Shown here: positions 49,801-59,747 of the stretch, in pieces
Position numbering within the stretch: the stretch's first letter is position 1
How the letters are laid out: each line of letters starts with the position of its first letter
Assembly (NCBI GenBank): GCA_907165275.2
Contig: OU015670.1
Location: 3,561,501-3,625,500, forward strand
Direction of reading: 5' to 3'
Source of the DNA: Zygaena filipendulae
Lineage: Eukaryota > Arthropoda > Insecta > Lepidoptera > Zygaenidae
DNA: 64,000 bases
The notes under the pieces: generated by a model
Told to the model about the DNA's origin: nothing
Seen by the model: the letters and a program-made list of their open reading frames with translations, nothing else
Database searches by the model: none
Made by a program: the position numbers and the translations under genes

Positions 49801-50461
49801 GGAGTTCGTTAAAGCCGACGTGACAAACCTCAAGTGCAGGACATGTTTCCAACGACATGACAACTTGGAATCGATGGCGCAACACTTGCTCACTCACAAT
49901 CTTTCGATAAGCCTTGAGGAGAAACTCGGTATCATGCCCTATCGTTTGCAAAAAGATGTACACATATGCTCGGTTTGCTCCAAGAGCTTTCCTTCGTTAC
50001 TGCATCTAAATAGACACACGGTGACGCACTTCTATAGTTTCATGTGCGATTTCTGTGGCAGCGGCTTCACCGCCACGACGGGTCTGATGCGACACGTCCG
50101 CTCCAAACACCAAGCGAGCTACGAGTCCGTGTGCAGAAAGTGTAAGAAGGTGTTCCCCACAATAGAAGCTAAAGAGAAACACAGGCGCTCCGAGAAACCG
50201 TGCATGCCGTACTGCTGTGTCAAGTGCCCGGAGCGTTTTTACTCCTATCAGATGAAGAAACGTCATTTGGAAGCGGTGCACGGGTTGGAGAGGAAAGCGA
50301 AGCGCTGCGTCGATTGCGACCTCACGTTTCTGAGCGACGGGGCGTATTACGAACACTTCAAGTTGCACCACACCGCCGACTGTCTGTTTTGCAAACACTG
50401 CGGCTTGAAGTTCGTATCCACGTCGCGTTTGAAGCGCCACCTCGCCAAGCATAGAGTGTAG
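37878..50461 (+). CDS. ZAD zinc-finger gene 6: constant 5' region plus terminal exon A
   Basis: Constant exons: 37878-38036, 38802-38967, 40308-40415, 41308-41523 (649 nt). Terminal exon A is 49599-50461; this isoform would be 503 residues. Start ATG is at 37878 (MENKTTEWMSGPAP). ZAD: VCRCC in exon 1, CEPCISRLRD in exon 2. Exon 3 is acidic, ending in five aspartates. Exon 4 is lysine-rich (KKAKLKIKEKAK, TPKKKK). Exon A begins at a TTTTTTAG acceptor, phase matching, and has eight finger units. Finger 5 is H-x6-C at its end and the protein stops after finger 8, lacking the last two fingers of the other variants. ATTAAA lies at 50804. The roughly 8 kb intron 41524-49598 is transposon-filled. The exon 4 to exon A junction is inferred from phase and from the paralogues. 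The same constant region may also serve the terminal exons listed below. Confidence 0.75.
39030..39105 (+). repeat. AT-rich SINE-like tail
   Basis: AGAGAATGCCTTAGGCATTA, CCACCTTTTGTACAATAAAC and GTTCTTTAAATAAATAAATA form a repeat tail also seen in reverse near 24166-24240. Intron 2 of gene 6. Confidence 0.5.
39879..40229. mobile_element. Non-autonomous hAT-like element, 351 bp, with internal hairpin
   Basis: Ends CAGCGCCGGTCCTAGCC and GGCAGGACCGGCCCTG are near-inverted repeats. Flanks CACCCACA and CACTCACA match at 7 of 8 positions. Inside, GCGCCTTTCATAATTTT at about 40106-40130 pairs with AAAATTATGAAAGGCGC at about 40152-40168. Intron 2 of gene 6, about 80 nt before exon 3. Confidence 0.8.
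41053..41210 (+). repeat. GAATTCC-core family, diverged copy
   Basis: TAGCTGTGCCCCGAGGTTTC, ACCCGCGTGAGTTTTGGGAT and CGGACCAATGGTTTCGAAAC. Lies about 100 nt before exon 4 of gene 6. Confidence 0.6.
41965..42230 (+). repeat. GAATTCC-core interspersed repeat
   Basis: CCCCGCGGTTTCACTCGCGT, TCCGCGGGAATTCCGGAATA and TATAATATTAGTGTGGA end. In the long intron of gene 6. Confidence 0.75.
42956..43190. mobile_element. MITE with 22-bp terminal inverted repeats
   Basis: CAGGGCCCTTATTCACTATG at the left is matched by CATAGTGAATAAGGGCCCTG at the right. 235 bp, no ORF. A partial reverse copy is at 27115-27303. Confidence 0.88.
43242..46226. mobile_element. hAT-like element of about 3 kb, no transposase seen
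   Basis: Ends CAGGGGCGGATCCAGG and CCTGGATCCGCCCCTG are perfect inverted repeats, flanked by a perfect 8-bp duplication GCCAGGAC (43234-43241 and 46227-46234). Frames inside are short and show no hAT transposase. The interior contains an ACCGACTTCCAAAAAGGAGG-type segment (about 44830-46055). It also has two direct copies of about 200 bp with GAGTAGTTCCGATGA and CACTTCTTCAAATTTTGCTT (45400-45550 and 45690-45840). It enlarges the intron between the constant region and the terminal exons of gene 6. Confidence 0.88.
46611..46870. mobile_element. Decayed copy of the AATAGGCTAGTTTCC MITE
   Basis: It shares CCGTTATTTTTTGATTACGT with its inverse, TGACGTCA-like GTAACGTCAC and a GGAAGCAAGCCTATT right end with the element at 20665-20994. 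The left end has diverged. Confidence 0.65.
47960..48215 (+). repeat. tRNA-like B-box sequences, probable SINE
   Basis: GTGGGTTCGATTCCCATCTG (about 47986) and CACGGGTTCGATTCCCGGTC (about 48165) each match a tRNA T-arm / Pol III B box. Neither is preceded by a foldable acceptor stem and anticodon arm that I can recognise. tRNA-derived SINE fragments are more likely than tRNA genes. Confidence 0.5.
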
Positions 50462-50803
50462 AAGTGTTTTGACATTTGCCACACTCGGTGGCTATGCGCT
50501 CTATAAGCTATTCATGCTCTATGACTTGAAGCACTGTACTTCTAGAGCTGCTTGTTTATTCACTGCGAACAATGTGTTTTGTATTGTATTTTTTATATTG
50601 CCTTTTTTCGTATTCTTTGACACGTTTAGAAAATTTGTCGGTTCTCGTTACATATAACACGCGTTACAATGGCGTTTACTATACCAATTGAGGTCCCCGC
50701 TTTTTTCTAAGTTGATAATTCAGATGTACCTACGTAAAAACTAGTGCATTCAAGGTATCGTTGCCTTGGATGCACCTAACTTAATCGAACTTTCTAAAAC
50801 ATT

Positions 50804-50809
50804 ATTAAA
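50804..50809 (+). terminator. Polyadenylation-like signal for exon A
   Basis: ATTAAA 343 nt after the exon A stop codon. Weak as a motif by itself, but it is the first good match downstream. Confidence 0.35.
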
Positions 50810-51031
50810 GAAAGTTCAGCTATGCTACGGCATCTTGTTACCACGGCTGCCATGGTAACAAGACACCTAACAACCTATCTATCTTCCTAAATACCTGAAA
50901 GTTCATTTTCTGGAAAACTAATAGACTTTAGGTAAAATAATGCTATGAAAATGTGTTCGACAGTAAAGACTTTTTCCTTTTTAAGCGACTTCATTTTCTT
51001 ATTCTCTTTAACAAATAGAAATTAGAAATTA

Positions 51032-51440
51032 CTAGCTGTCCCCCACGATTTCATCCGCGGTAATTTCGGAGCTCCCGCGGGAATTCTGGGAAAGGAGTAC
51101 CTACTCTATGTCCTTTGTACCCCTGACGGCCCTGACAGTAGTTTACGGTGATTAGCTGTTCCCCGCATAAATTCCGGAGTTCTCGCGGGAATTCCGGGAT
51201 AAAAACCATCCTATCTTTTAAGTTGGACCATATTATAAATGTTTACAAAATTTTATCAAAATCCGTTCAGTAGTTTCGGAGTCCATCGCGGACAAACAAC
51301 GTGACACGTGATTTATATGCGGGAACTCCGGCACTAATGCGGGGAACAGCTAATCACCGTAAACTACTGTCGGGGTACAAAGAAGGACATAGAGTACTCC
51401 GAAATTACCGCGGATTAAATCGCGGGGGACAGCTAGTATA
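51032..51440. repeat. Inverted pair of GAATTCC-core repeats
   Basis: A forward copy (CTAGCTGTCCCCCACGATTT) runs to a GATTAGCTGTTCCCCGCATA junction. After about 150 nt the reverse order appears (GCGGGGAACAGCTAATCACC ... GCGGGGGACAGCTAGTATAT), forming a large imperfect palindrome of two or three copies. Compare 19315-19620. Confidence 0.75.
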
Positions 51441-51929
51441 TATTAAGATTTACTGTCATCGTGCTACATGCGCTTTCTAGTAGAGGATAGTGTATCTTGT
51501 GTTACATATGGCCAAATCGTAAGTGGTCGTGCCGGGCCGTTAGCGATAGGCACCCTATATGGGATAACATTGATACCCAAATTTTATCAAACGTTGGCCT
51601 TGAATCGTTCGGTCATGATGCGGCCGACCGTATCATGAAATGCAGCCATTTCATGCAATGGGTTGGCCATAATATAATGAATTGATCAATTGTTAGATGT
51701 GGCATACAACAGCTTATGTGATGTTGAAATTAAAGTTTCGTGAGACCAAATTTTTACTCATGGTCGGGAATGACCCGACATGTGTCGAAATACTCTCGAA
51801 GATCGACCGCCATGTTTTGTACTCTCATACCGTGAGTCGCTTCAGATGTTTTAGAGTTAGACAATGTGATATTTCATGAAATGGCCTAGCGCTCCATTAT
51901 TCTACGATCGGGTCACGACACTTGTAGAT

Positions 51930-52330
51930 GAACTAGCTATGCCCCGCGGAAGTTTCGAAATTCCCGGAAGTACTGTGTATTTTTTTTTCTAAAATAAAAG
52001 TAGCCCAAGCCCAAGTATAACATCGGCTATCTGCTATAGTCCAGTTAAGCCTAATAACAACGATAACGGATACGATACCACATTTTAATGATATCTAGAG
52101 GCCAATAAACGAACTTGATGAACACTATTTTACTTTTGTTACGACATCTAGTGGCAAGTAGTAGAAGCTGTCCCCGAAGAAGCGGTAATTTCCGAGTTCC
52201 CGCGCCAATTCCAGAATAAAACATAGATATAACTTCCTCATGAATCTATTGGTGAAAACCGCATGAAAATACGTTGCGTAAAGATCTAAGCATACTTAGG
52301 GACAGACGGCGGAAAGCGACTTAGATATTT
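51930..52330 (+). repeat. Two diverged GAATTCC-core repeats
   Basis: AACTAGCTATGCCCCGCGGA at about 51931 and AGCTGTCCCCGAAGAAGCGG at about 52166. The latter shares GAAAACCGCATGAAAATACG and GACAGACGGCGGAAAGCGAC with the copy at 52738. Confidence 0.6.
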
Positions 52331-52737
52331 CGTACTTTGTGCGTTATTATTAACATAAAAAAACTAAAGAATTATTTATGATTTACATTTCTATCGTATA
52401 AACAAACATATTGTATTGTGTGTACTCACGAGAACTGCTGATTTTAGATGTAACATAAGTTTTGAACTTCATCATGTTTTTTGACAAAACAAATGCTTGC
52501 CTACGTATATCCTTAGGTATTATATTATGAATATTTAACAAATTTTATGTTGCCATATTTGAAAAGTGCAATTTATCTATTATATTTTATTGTATAATTA
52601 ATGAAATAATTATTTTATAATGAAAAATATTCGACATTAGACACCAAAATCAACATAGATTTATGGTAACACAAAATATGTCACTTGACTTTTGGTGGGA
52701 ACTTGAGCAGAAATGGGTGTAAGTTTCATTTATTTAC

Positions 52738-52935
52738 TAGCTGTTTCCCGCAGTTTCACCCGCGGTAATTTCGGAGTTCCCGCGGGAATTCCGGGATAAA
52801 ATATAGATATGAACCGTCCTCATGAACCACATTATCTATTGGTGAAAACCGCATGAAAATCCGTTGCGTATTTTTAAAGATCTAAGCATAAATATAGGGA
52901 CAGACAGCGGAAAGCGACTTTGTTTTATACTACGA
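52738..52935 (+). repeat. GAATTCC-core interspersed repeat
   Basis: TAGCTGTTTCCCGCAGTTTC start, CCCGCGGGAATTCCGGGATA core, GACAGACAGCGGAAAGCGAC near the end. Confidence 0.75.
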
Positions 52936-53399
52936 GTATGTAGTGATTTTGCAAACTATCGTTATAAATGTTATGTAACTGGTGTTTGCATTGTGAATTT
53001 GTGATACATTGACCATCAGTGGATCAAAAACAGTGAAATAACATCAAATGTTATTTGTAGTTGTTTGTCCGGAAGGCTGTTGTTTTATTACATATACAAC
53101 CTATACAACCTCCTCCCGCAAAGCATGCCATTAAGGTTCAACTGTGATGAGTTACCTCCAAAACTTCCTTTAAAGCATTAATTCACAATGAAATGCAAGT
53201 GAACAATGCATTTCAATGCGAATAAATTCAGAAAATATAAATGTCTATCTGGGCTGGACGGACTTAGCTTCCTTTGCCTTCCCCGAAAAGGGTAAAAAAC
53301 AATTACTATACAAAAATATGAACATGAGTGTATACAATAATAATAATAAATAAAATTATTACAATAATATTGCAGGAAATGAATTCTTCTCTTTTCTAG

Positions 53400-54454
53400 A
53401 CAATCTCCTGGACCGAAGCTCAAACGCGTCCTACTGGAACGCCGTAAATATGCTACGTCACTCGACTGCATACCCACTGCTGATCAACACGAATGCATAC
53501 AGATGTTGCTTTTGTAAATCTACACACGACGAGCTCGACGAGTTCAGAGCACACGTGAAGCAAGCGCACAGTGCGGGCGACGCGGCCGGCTTCCTGAAAC
53601 CGAAAAAAGACTATAAAAATGTACGCGTAGACATCACTGACTTACGTTGCAAGAAGTGTCGTCAGCCATTCGCTTCACTAGAACGCTTGGCTGAACATTT
53701 AATCGCCAAACATAATGTTGGCATCGACACGAGCGGAAGTCTAGGTCTGGTGCCCTTGAAATTGGAAAAGAATAGTTTTGTGTGCGTTGTATGCGCGAGG
53801 AAAGTCAACAGCTTGATTCAACTGTCGAGGCACACGGCCTCGCATTTCATAAGCAACATGTGCGATGTTTGCGGGAAAAACTTCGAAAGTAGACAAACCG
53901 CAAACATTCACAAGAAATTTGTACACGCTGTCAACGAATACTTGTGCAGGCGGTGCAAAAAACCTTTCCCGACGCAGGAAGCTAGAAAAGAACACGTAAG
54001 AACTAATACAGCTTGTCTACCAATAGCTTGTATCGAATGCAAAGAACGATTCCTCTTCTGGGAGCTGCGCGAAGACCATATGGTGCAGGTTCACGGTAAA
54101 GCGAAAAAACTCTTTCGGTGCACCGAGTGCGAAAACACATTTGAAAAAAGAGCCTTGCTGTTCATGCATTTTAAAGCCAATCACACAAATGATCTGAAGT
54201 GTCAGTATTGCGAGAAGACGTTTCCGATTCGCCGCTTTTTACTGGAGCACATTAATCGGCACACTGGGGAGCGGCCGTTCAAGTGTCACGTTTGTGATAA
54301 AGATTTCAGCAGAGCGAAAAATCTCGCTTCACACGTTAAAACGCATGACGAGCTGAACTTGAAGCTAACTTGCTCTCTCTGTCCACGGTCTTTTGTGCAA
54401 CCGTCCAGGTTAAAGGCGCATTTGCTGAAACATCATCCGAATGCTAACGGATAG
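53400..54454 (+). CDS. Gene 6 alternative terminal exon B, ten zinc fingers
   Basis: Opens at a CTCTTTTCTAG acceptor in the phase that the constant exon 4 (ending 41523) requires; joined to it the frame closes at 567 residues. The exon begins DNLLDRSSNASYWNA then LRHSTAYPLL. Ten finger units follow: nine C2H2 and finger 5 of C2HC type (YLCRRC...RTNTAC). Fingers 8 to 9 are linked by HTGERPF. Recognition helices of fingers 8 and 9 read FPIRRFLLEH and FSRAKNLASH. The first seven fingers resemble exon C and the last three are nearly identical to exon D, so the exon is mosaic. No ATG-led ZAD of its own. Splicing to the constant region is inference. Confidence 0.8.
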
Positions 54455-54672
54455 AACGAATTGCGGAAGAAACTGTCCTGCCACTTAAAAAAAAACAACT
54501 TTTACGCAAATGTAAACGCGGACAAAAACACCAAAATCTATGGGGATGAGAATAACTTGAGAGATATCACGTGTCTGGTACCAAATGTGGTGGGGCGCCA
54601 AGACGTTAACGAAAAACGTAAAGCTTAGTTTTTATCTAAACGCTCTGATTGTATGTTTTTCTCCTGTATTGA

Positions 54673-54866
54673 ATTAAATAGATATTTTTCTTATTGTTAA
54701 AGAGGGACACTGTTTACCGTTTATCTTATACCTTTACTATGTGTTATTATACATAATTATGTTACTTTAAACAGTAGGTAACATTCCGGTACGCAGTTGA
54801 CCATATTGAGTATTAAAACATGACCATAAAATATAAATATTTAAGTGTATATTTTAAATTAATAAA
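54673..54866 (+). terminator. Polyadenylation-like signals after exon B
   Basis: ATTAAA at 54673 and AATAAA at 54861 follow the stop at 54454. The segment around 54775-54870 is repeated after exons C and D. Confidence 0.45.
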
Positions 54867-54878
54867 ATATAATACAAT

Positions 54879-54925
54879 AATTGAACTCTTTTCTAGACGA
54901 GCGATCACAGAGAAATAACATCAAA
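54879..54925 (+). pseudogene. Vestigial terminal-exon start (E type)
   Basis: ATTGAACTCTTTTCTAGACG with GAGCGATCAC matches the acceptor and first codons of exon E (58532). After about 12 nt of coding similarity the sequence switches to the B/C 5' flank. The acceptor at 54894-54895 is intact and in the same phase; use of it would add about 13 residues before TAG. Confidence 0.75.
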
Positions 54926-55238
54926 TGTTACTATTTGTAGTTGTTGTAGTCGGAAGGCTGTTGTATTACTAAATACAACCTCCTCCCAAAGAGCATCCCA
55001 TTTTCAACTGTGATGAGTTACCTCCAAAACTCCCTTTAAAGCATTTCTTCACATTGAAATGCACCTTGCCAATGTTTTTCAATGTGAATAAATTCAGAAA
55101 ATATAAATGTCTATGTAGGCTGGGCAGACTTAGTTTGCCTTCCCCGAAAGGGGGAAAAAAACGATTAGCATATTAAAAGTATAAAAGTATGAAATTATCG
55201 CAATAATATTGTAGGAAATGAATTCTTCTCTTTTCTAG

Positions 55239-56293
55239 ACAAGCTCCTGGACCGAAGCCCAAACGCGTCCTACTGGAACGCCGTAAAGATGTTACGTCAC
55301 TCGACTGCATACCCACTGCTGATCAACACGAATGCATACAGATGTTGCTTTTGTAAATCTACACACGACGAGCTCGACGAGTTCAGAGCACACGTGAAGC
55401 AAGCGCACAGTGCGGGCGACGCGGCCGGCTTCCTGAAACCGAAACAAGACTATAAGAATGTGCGCGTAGACATCACTGATTTACGTTGCAAGAAGTGTCG
55501 TCAGCCGTTCACTTCACTAGAACGCTTGGCTGAACATTTAGCGGCGAAGCATAAAGTTGCAATCGACGCTAGCGGAAGTCTAGGTCTGGTGCCCTTGAAA
55601 TTGGAAAAGAATAGTTTTGTGTGCGTTGTGTGCGCGAGGAAATTCAACAGTTTGATTCAACTGTCGAGGCACACGGGCTCGCATTTCATAAGCAACATGT
55701 GCGATGTTTGCGGGAAAAACTTCGATAGTAGACAAACCGCAAACATTCACAAGAAGTTTGTACACGCTGTCAACGAATACTTGTGCAGGCGGTGCAAAAA
55801 ACCTTTCCCGACGCAAGAAGCTAGGAAAGAACACGTAAGAACTAATACAGCTTGTCTGCCATTCGCTTGTCTCGAATGCAAAGAACGATTCCTCTTCTGG
55901 GAGCTGCGCGAAAACCATATGGTGCAGGTTCACGGTAAAGCGAAGAAACTCTTTCGGTGCACCGAGTGCGAAAACACATTTGAAAAAAGAGTCTTGCTGT
56001 ACATGCATTTTAAAGCCAATCATACAAATGATCTGAAGTGTCGGTATTGCGAGAAGACATTTGGGACTCGACGCGATTTACTGGGGCACGTTAACCAGCA
56101 CACCGGGGAGCGGCCATTCAAGTGTCACGTTTGTGACAAAGACTTCACCGGGGCGAGCAATCTCTCACAACACCTTAAAACGCACGACGAGCTTAACTTG
56201 AAGAATGCGTGCTCGCTCTGTCCACGATCTTTTGTTAAGCTGACTAGGTTCAGGGCGCATATGCTGAAACATCATCCGAACGCTAACACGTAA
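55239..56293 (+). CDS. Gene 6 alternative terminal exon C, ten zinc fingers
   Basis: Acceptor CTCTTTTCTAG, same phase as exon B, same length (1055 nt; 567-residue product with the constant region). Begins DKLLDRSPNASYWNA. The first quarter of the protein, through GDAAGFLKPK, is identical to exon B. Fingers 8 to 10 differ (FGTRRDLLGH, FTGASNLSQH, FVKLTRFRAH), so the predicted DNA contacts change where the canonical HTGERPF-linked fingers lie. Finger 5 is C2HC. Its 5' flank (AACTGTGATGAGTTACCTCC onward) duplicates that of exon B. AATAAA at 56332 is 39 nt after the stop. Confidence 0.8.
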
Positions 56294-56331
56294 AAGGACT
56301 CGTGGAAGAAACTGTCCTGTCAATTTAAGAA

Positions 56332-56661
56332 AATAAAACGTATTTGCACAAATGTAAACACAGACGGAAAGACCAAAACGTATGGAGAAGATAAATGTGA
56401 TGGGTGCCACGACGTGAACGGAAAACGGAAAGCCTATTTTGCCTAACCCTCTGATTGTGTCCTTTTTTTTCTTGTGTAGAGTTTAGTAGTTCTTTTTCTT
56501 ATTTTTAATTTAAAGAAAACCGTTTACCGTTAGTAAAAATGCTGTCTATGTTTGTATACATACGCTACATTAAACAGTAGGCAACATTCCGAGATTCAGT
56601 TGACCGTATAAGTATAAACACATGACTATTAAAATTTAAATGTATACCTTTAATAAATAAA
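56332..56661 (+). terminator. Polyadenylation-like signals after exon C
   Basis: AATAAA at 56332 and overlapping AATAAA at 56652 and 56656. The second group corresponds to those after exons B and D. Confidence 0.45.
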
Positions 56662-56673
56662 ATATATCAAAGA

Positions 56674-56731
56674 AATTGAACTCTTTTCTTGACAGTGCGC
56701 AAGTCCAACTTCAGACGCCGCCTATCTGAAC
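56674..56731 (+). pseudogene. Vestigial terminal-exon start (E type), acceptor damaged
   Basis: AAATTGAACTCTTTTCTTGA then CAAGTCCAACTTCAGACGCC aligns with the first 45 nt of exon E and its acceptor. The TCTAG is changed to TCTTGACAG and the similarity ends at CCTATCTGAAC. The rest of the exon is deleted. Confidence 0.75.
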
Positions 56732-56787
56732 AAAAAGATAAAAATATGACCATATGAGTGTTTATAATAAAAATCAAAAACATTATT

Positions 56788-57000
56788 ATAATAGTAGCTG
56801 TTCCCCCCGGTTTTACCAGAGTTAATTTAGTATTTCCCGCGGAAATCCGGCTTAAAAATAACCCGAATGTCCTTTTCTATACTACTGACAACGTGTATGT
56901 ATACGTATGGAAAGTTTCATGATGGTCGAATCAGAGTAATTAAGTCTTGAAAGCGTAAAAAATTACTTTCATATTTACGGATATAATATTAGTTAGAATT
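56788..57000 (+). repeat. GAATTCC-core family repeat before exon D
   Basis: TAGCTGTTCCCCCCGGTTTT start, TTTCCCGCGGAAATCCGGCT, end ATATAATATTAGTTAGAATT. It occupies the place where exons B and C have their shared 5' flank and ends about 28 nt before the exon D acceptor. Confidence 0.7.
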
Positions 57001-57028
57001 TTAGAAATTGAATTATTCTCTTTTCTAG

Positions 57029-58083
57029 ACGAGCTCCTGAACCGAAGCCAAAACACGTCCTACTGGAACACCGTAACGATGTTACGTCACTCGACTGCAT
57101 ACCCACTGCTGGTAGAAAAGGATGAATATAGATGTTGCTTTTGTAAATCCACACACGACGAGCCTGACAAGTTCAGAGATCACGTCAAGCAAGCGCACAA
57201 CTCGGGCGACGCGACTAGCTTCCTGAAACCGAGACGAGACTATAAAAATGTACGCGTAGACATCACTGACTTACGTTGCAAGAAGTGTCACCAGCCGTTC
57301 GCTTCACTAGAACGCTTGGCAGAACATTTAGTAGCCAAGCATAATGTTGCAATCGACGCGAGCGGAAGTCTGGGTCTGGTGCCCTTGAAATTGGAAAAGA
57401 ATAACTATGTATGCGTTGTGTGCGAGAGGAAATTCAGTAATTTGATTCAACTGTCGAGGCATACGGGGTCGCATTTTGTCCGCAATATGTGCGATGTTTG
57501 CGGGAAAAACTTCGAAAGTAGACACTCTGCGAACACGCACAAGAAGTTTGCACACACTGTCAACGAATACTTGTGCAGACGGTGCCACAAATCGTTTCCG
57601 ACGCTAGAAGCTAGGAAACAACACGTAAGAACTACTGCAGCTTGTCTACCTTTCACTTGTGTTGATTGCAAAGAACGATTCCTCTTTTGGGAGCTGCGCG
57701 AAAAACATATGGTGCAGGTTCACGGTAAAGCGAAAGAACTCTATCGGTGCACCGAATGCGAAGACACATTTGAAAAAAGAATCTTGCTGTACATGCATTT
57801 TAAAGCCAATCACACAAGTGATCTGAAGTGTCAGTATTGCGAGAAGACGTTTTCGACTCGACGCGATTTACTGGAGCACATTAATCGGCACACTGGGGAG
57901 CGGCCGTTCAAGTGTCACGTTTGTGATAAAGATTTCAGCAGGGCGAAAAATCTCGCTTCACACGTTAAAACGCATGACGAGCTGAACTTGAAACTAACTT
58001 GCTCTTTCTGTCCACGGTCTTTCGTTCAACCGTCCAGGTTAAAGGCGCATTTGCTGAAACATCATCCGAATGCTAACGGATAG
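57029..58083 (+). CDS. Gene 6 alternative terminal exon D, ten zinc fingers
   Basis: Acceptor CTCTTTTCTAG in the shared phase; 1055 nt, 567-residue product with the constant region. Begins DELLNRSQNTSYWNT. Ten fingers with finger 5 C2HC (RTTAAC). Finger 8 helix is FSTRRDLLEH. From there to the stop codon, and on into the 3' UTR (GAACGAATTGCGGAAGAA), it is nearly identical to exon B, whereas the N-terminal half is clearly more diverged (VEKDEYRCC against INTNAYRCC). AATAAA lies at 58336 and 58491. Confidence 0.8.
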
Positions 58084-58335
58084 AACGAATTGCGGAAGAA
58101 AGAAACTGTCTCTGAAATCTTTAGAGAAAACAACTTCTAAGCAAATATAAACGCAGACGAAAACACCAAAACCCATGGAGATGTGATTAATTTGAGAGAT
58201 ATCACGTGCTTGCTGCCAAATGTGGTGGGGCACCAAGACGTGACCGAAATAATATAAAGCTTGGATTTTGTCTGAACGCTGTGATTGTATGCTTTTCCTC
58301 TTGTGTAGAATTAAATAGTTATTTTTCTTATTGTG

Positions 58336-58496
58336 AATAAAAAGGAACACCGATTACCGTATATTCAATAATATGTTTACTAATGTATATAAACATATGT
58401 TACTTTAAACAGTAGGTAACATTCCGGTACGCAGTTGACCATATGAGTATAAGCACATGACCATAAATATTTAAGTGTATATTTGAAATAAATAAA
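58336..58496 (+). terminator. Polyadenylation-like signals after exon D
   Basis: AATAAA at 58336 and at 58491. The second is only about 35 nt upstream of the exon E acceptor. Confidence 0.45.
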
Positions 58497-58531
58497 ATAC
58501 AACATAGAAATTGAACTCTTCTCTTTTCTAG

Positions 58532-59583
58532 ACGAGCGCGCACGTCCAAGTTCAGACGCCGCCTACCGGAATGCCGTAACGATATTACGTCACTCGACAG
58601 CATACCCGGTGCAGATAGGCAAAGATCCGTACCGATGCTGTTTTTGTCAATCTACATACGACGAGCCTGACGAGTTCAGAGCCCACATAAAACAAGCGCA
58701 CAGTGAGGATGATGCGACCGTGTTCCTAAAACCGAAGCATGATTTCCCTAATATACGCGTAGATATCACCAACTTAAGATGTAAGAAGTGTTTCCAACCG
58801 TTCACTTCCCTAGAAGGCTTGGTTGAACACTTAGTTGACAAGTATAATATTGCAATCGATGCGAATGGGAGCTTAGGCGTAGTGCCCTTGAGATTGGAAA
58901 AGAATAATTTTGTGTGCGTTGTGTGCGAGATGAAGTTCACTGGTCTGATACAGTTGTCGAGGCATACGGGCTCGCATTTCATGCGTAACATGTGTGACGT
59001 GTGCGGGAAAAACTTTGAAAGCAGACGTTCCGCTTATTATCATAAGGAGACCGTACACGCCATCGCCCAACATTTGTGCAAAGCCTGCAAAAAATCATTC
59101 CCAACGTTAGAAGCCAAGAAACAACACATAAGAACCAATACCTCTTGTCTTCCGTTTCGTTGTGGCGTTTGTAAAGAAAGGTTCCTCTTCTGGGAGCTGC
59201 GTGAGAACCACATGGTGCAAGTTCACGGTAAAGCGAAGAAACTGTACCGATGCACCGAATGCAAGGACATATTTGAAAAGAGAACTGGGCTGTATCTGCA
59301 TTTTAAAGCTAATCATACAAATGATCATAAGTGCCAGTACTGTGACAGGAAGTACGCCACTCGACAAAGTTTACTGGACCACACTTACCAACACACCGGC
59401 GAGCGTCCCTATAAGTGTGACGTTTGCGATAAGGGCTTCGGCAGTGCAAAGGGGCTCAGAAAACACGTTCCGATCCACGACGAGAACTTAAAAGTGGCGT
59501 GCTCGGTTTGCTCCCGATCCTTTGCTCAGCGTTACAGGCTGACCGCGCACATGCTGAAACATCATCCAAACGTTAGTGCATGA
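58532..59583 (+). CDS. Gene 6 alternative terminal exon E, ten zinc fingers
   Basis: Acceptor CTTCTCTTTTCTAG, shared phase, 1052 nt; 566-residue product with the constant region. Begins DERARPSSDAAYRNA, then LRHSTAYPVQ. Ten fingers, finger 5 C2HC (RTNTSC). Recognition helices of the HTGERPY-linked fingers 8 and 9 read YATRQSLLDH and FGSAKGLRKH, different from B, C and D. Finger 2 has EHLVDKYN where its siblings have EHL(I/A/V)AKH, so its last histidine is replaced by tyrosine and it may not bind zinc. ATTAAA lies at 59611. It is the only complete survivor of an exon type that left remnants after exons B and C. Confidence 0.8.
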
Positions 59584-59610
59584 ACGAGTCATGGAAGAAA
59601 CTGGTTGAAA

Positions 59611-59616
59611 ATTAAA
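59611..59616 (+). terminator. Polyadenylation-like signal after exon E
   Basis: ATTAAA 28 nt after the exon E stop; close spacing suggests a very short 3' UTR or a later unrecognised site. Confidence 0.35.
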
Positions 59617-59747
59617 TATTTTCCCTTCTAAGATTATTTTCTATTTGTCAAATATATACTAAAAGGAGCAAATGTATAGATAGACTCATAAGCCATGTCT
59701 AGTAATTAAAAACTTATTGGTCACAGAATATTTTCTTTCTTTTCTAG

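Larger units (their letters stand above)
50462..53399. other. Spacer between terminal exons A and B
   Basis: Holds the 3' UTR of exon A, several GAATTCC-core repeats (listed separately) and AT-rich unique sequence. From about 52990 it becomes the duplicated 5' flank of exon B (AAATAACATCAAATGTTA, AACTGTGATGAGTTACCTCC), which recurs before exon C. No extra ZAD-type exon is seen. Confidence 0.6.
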
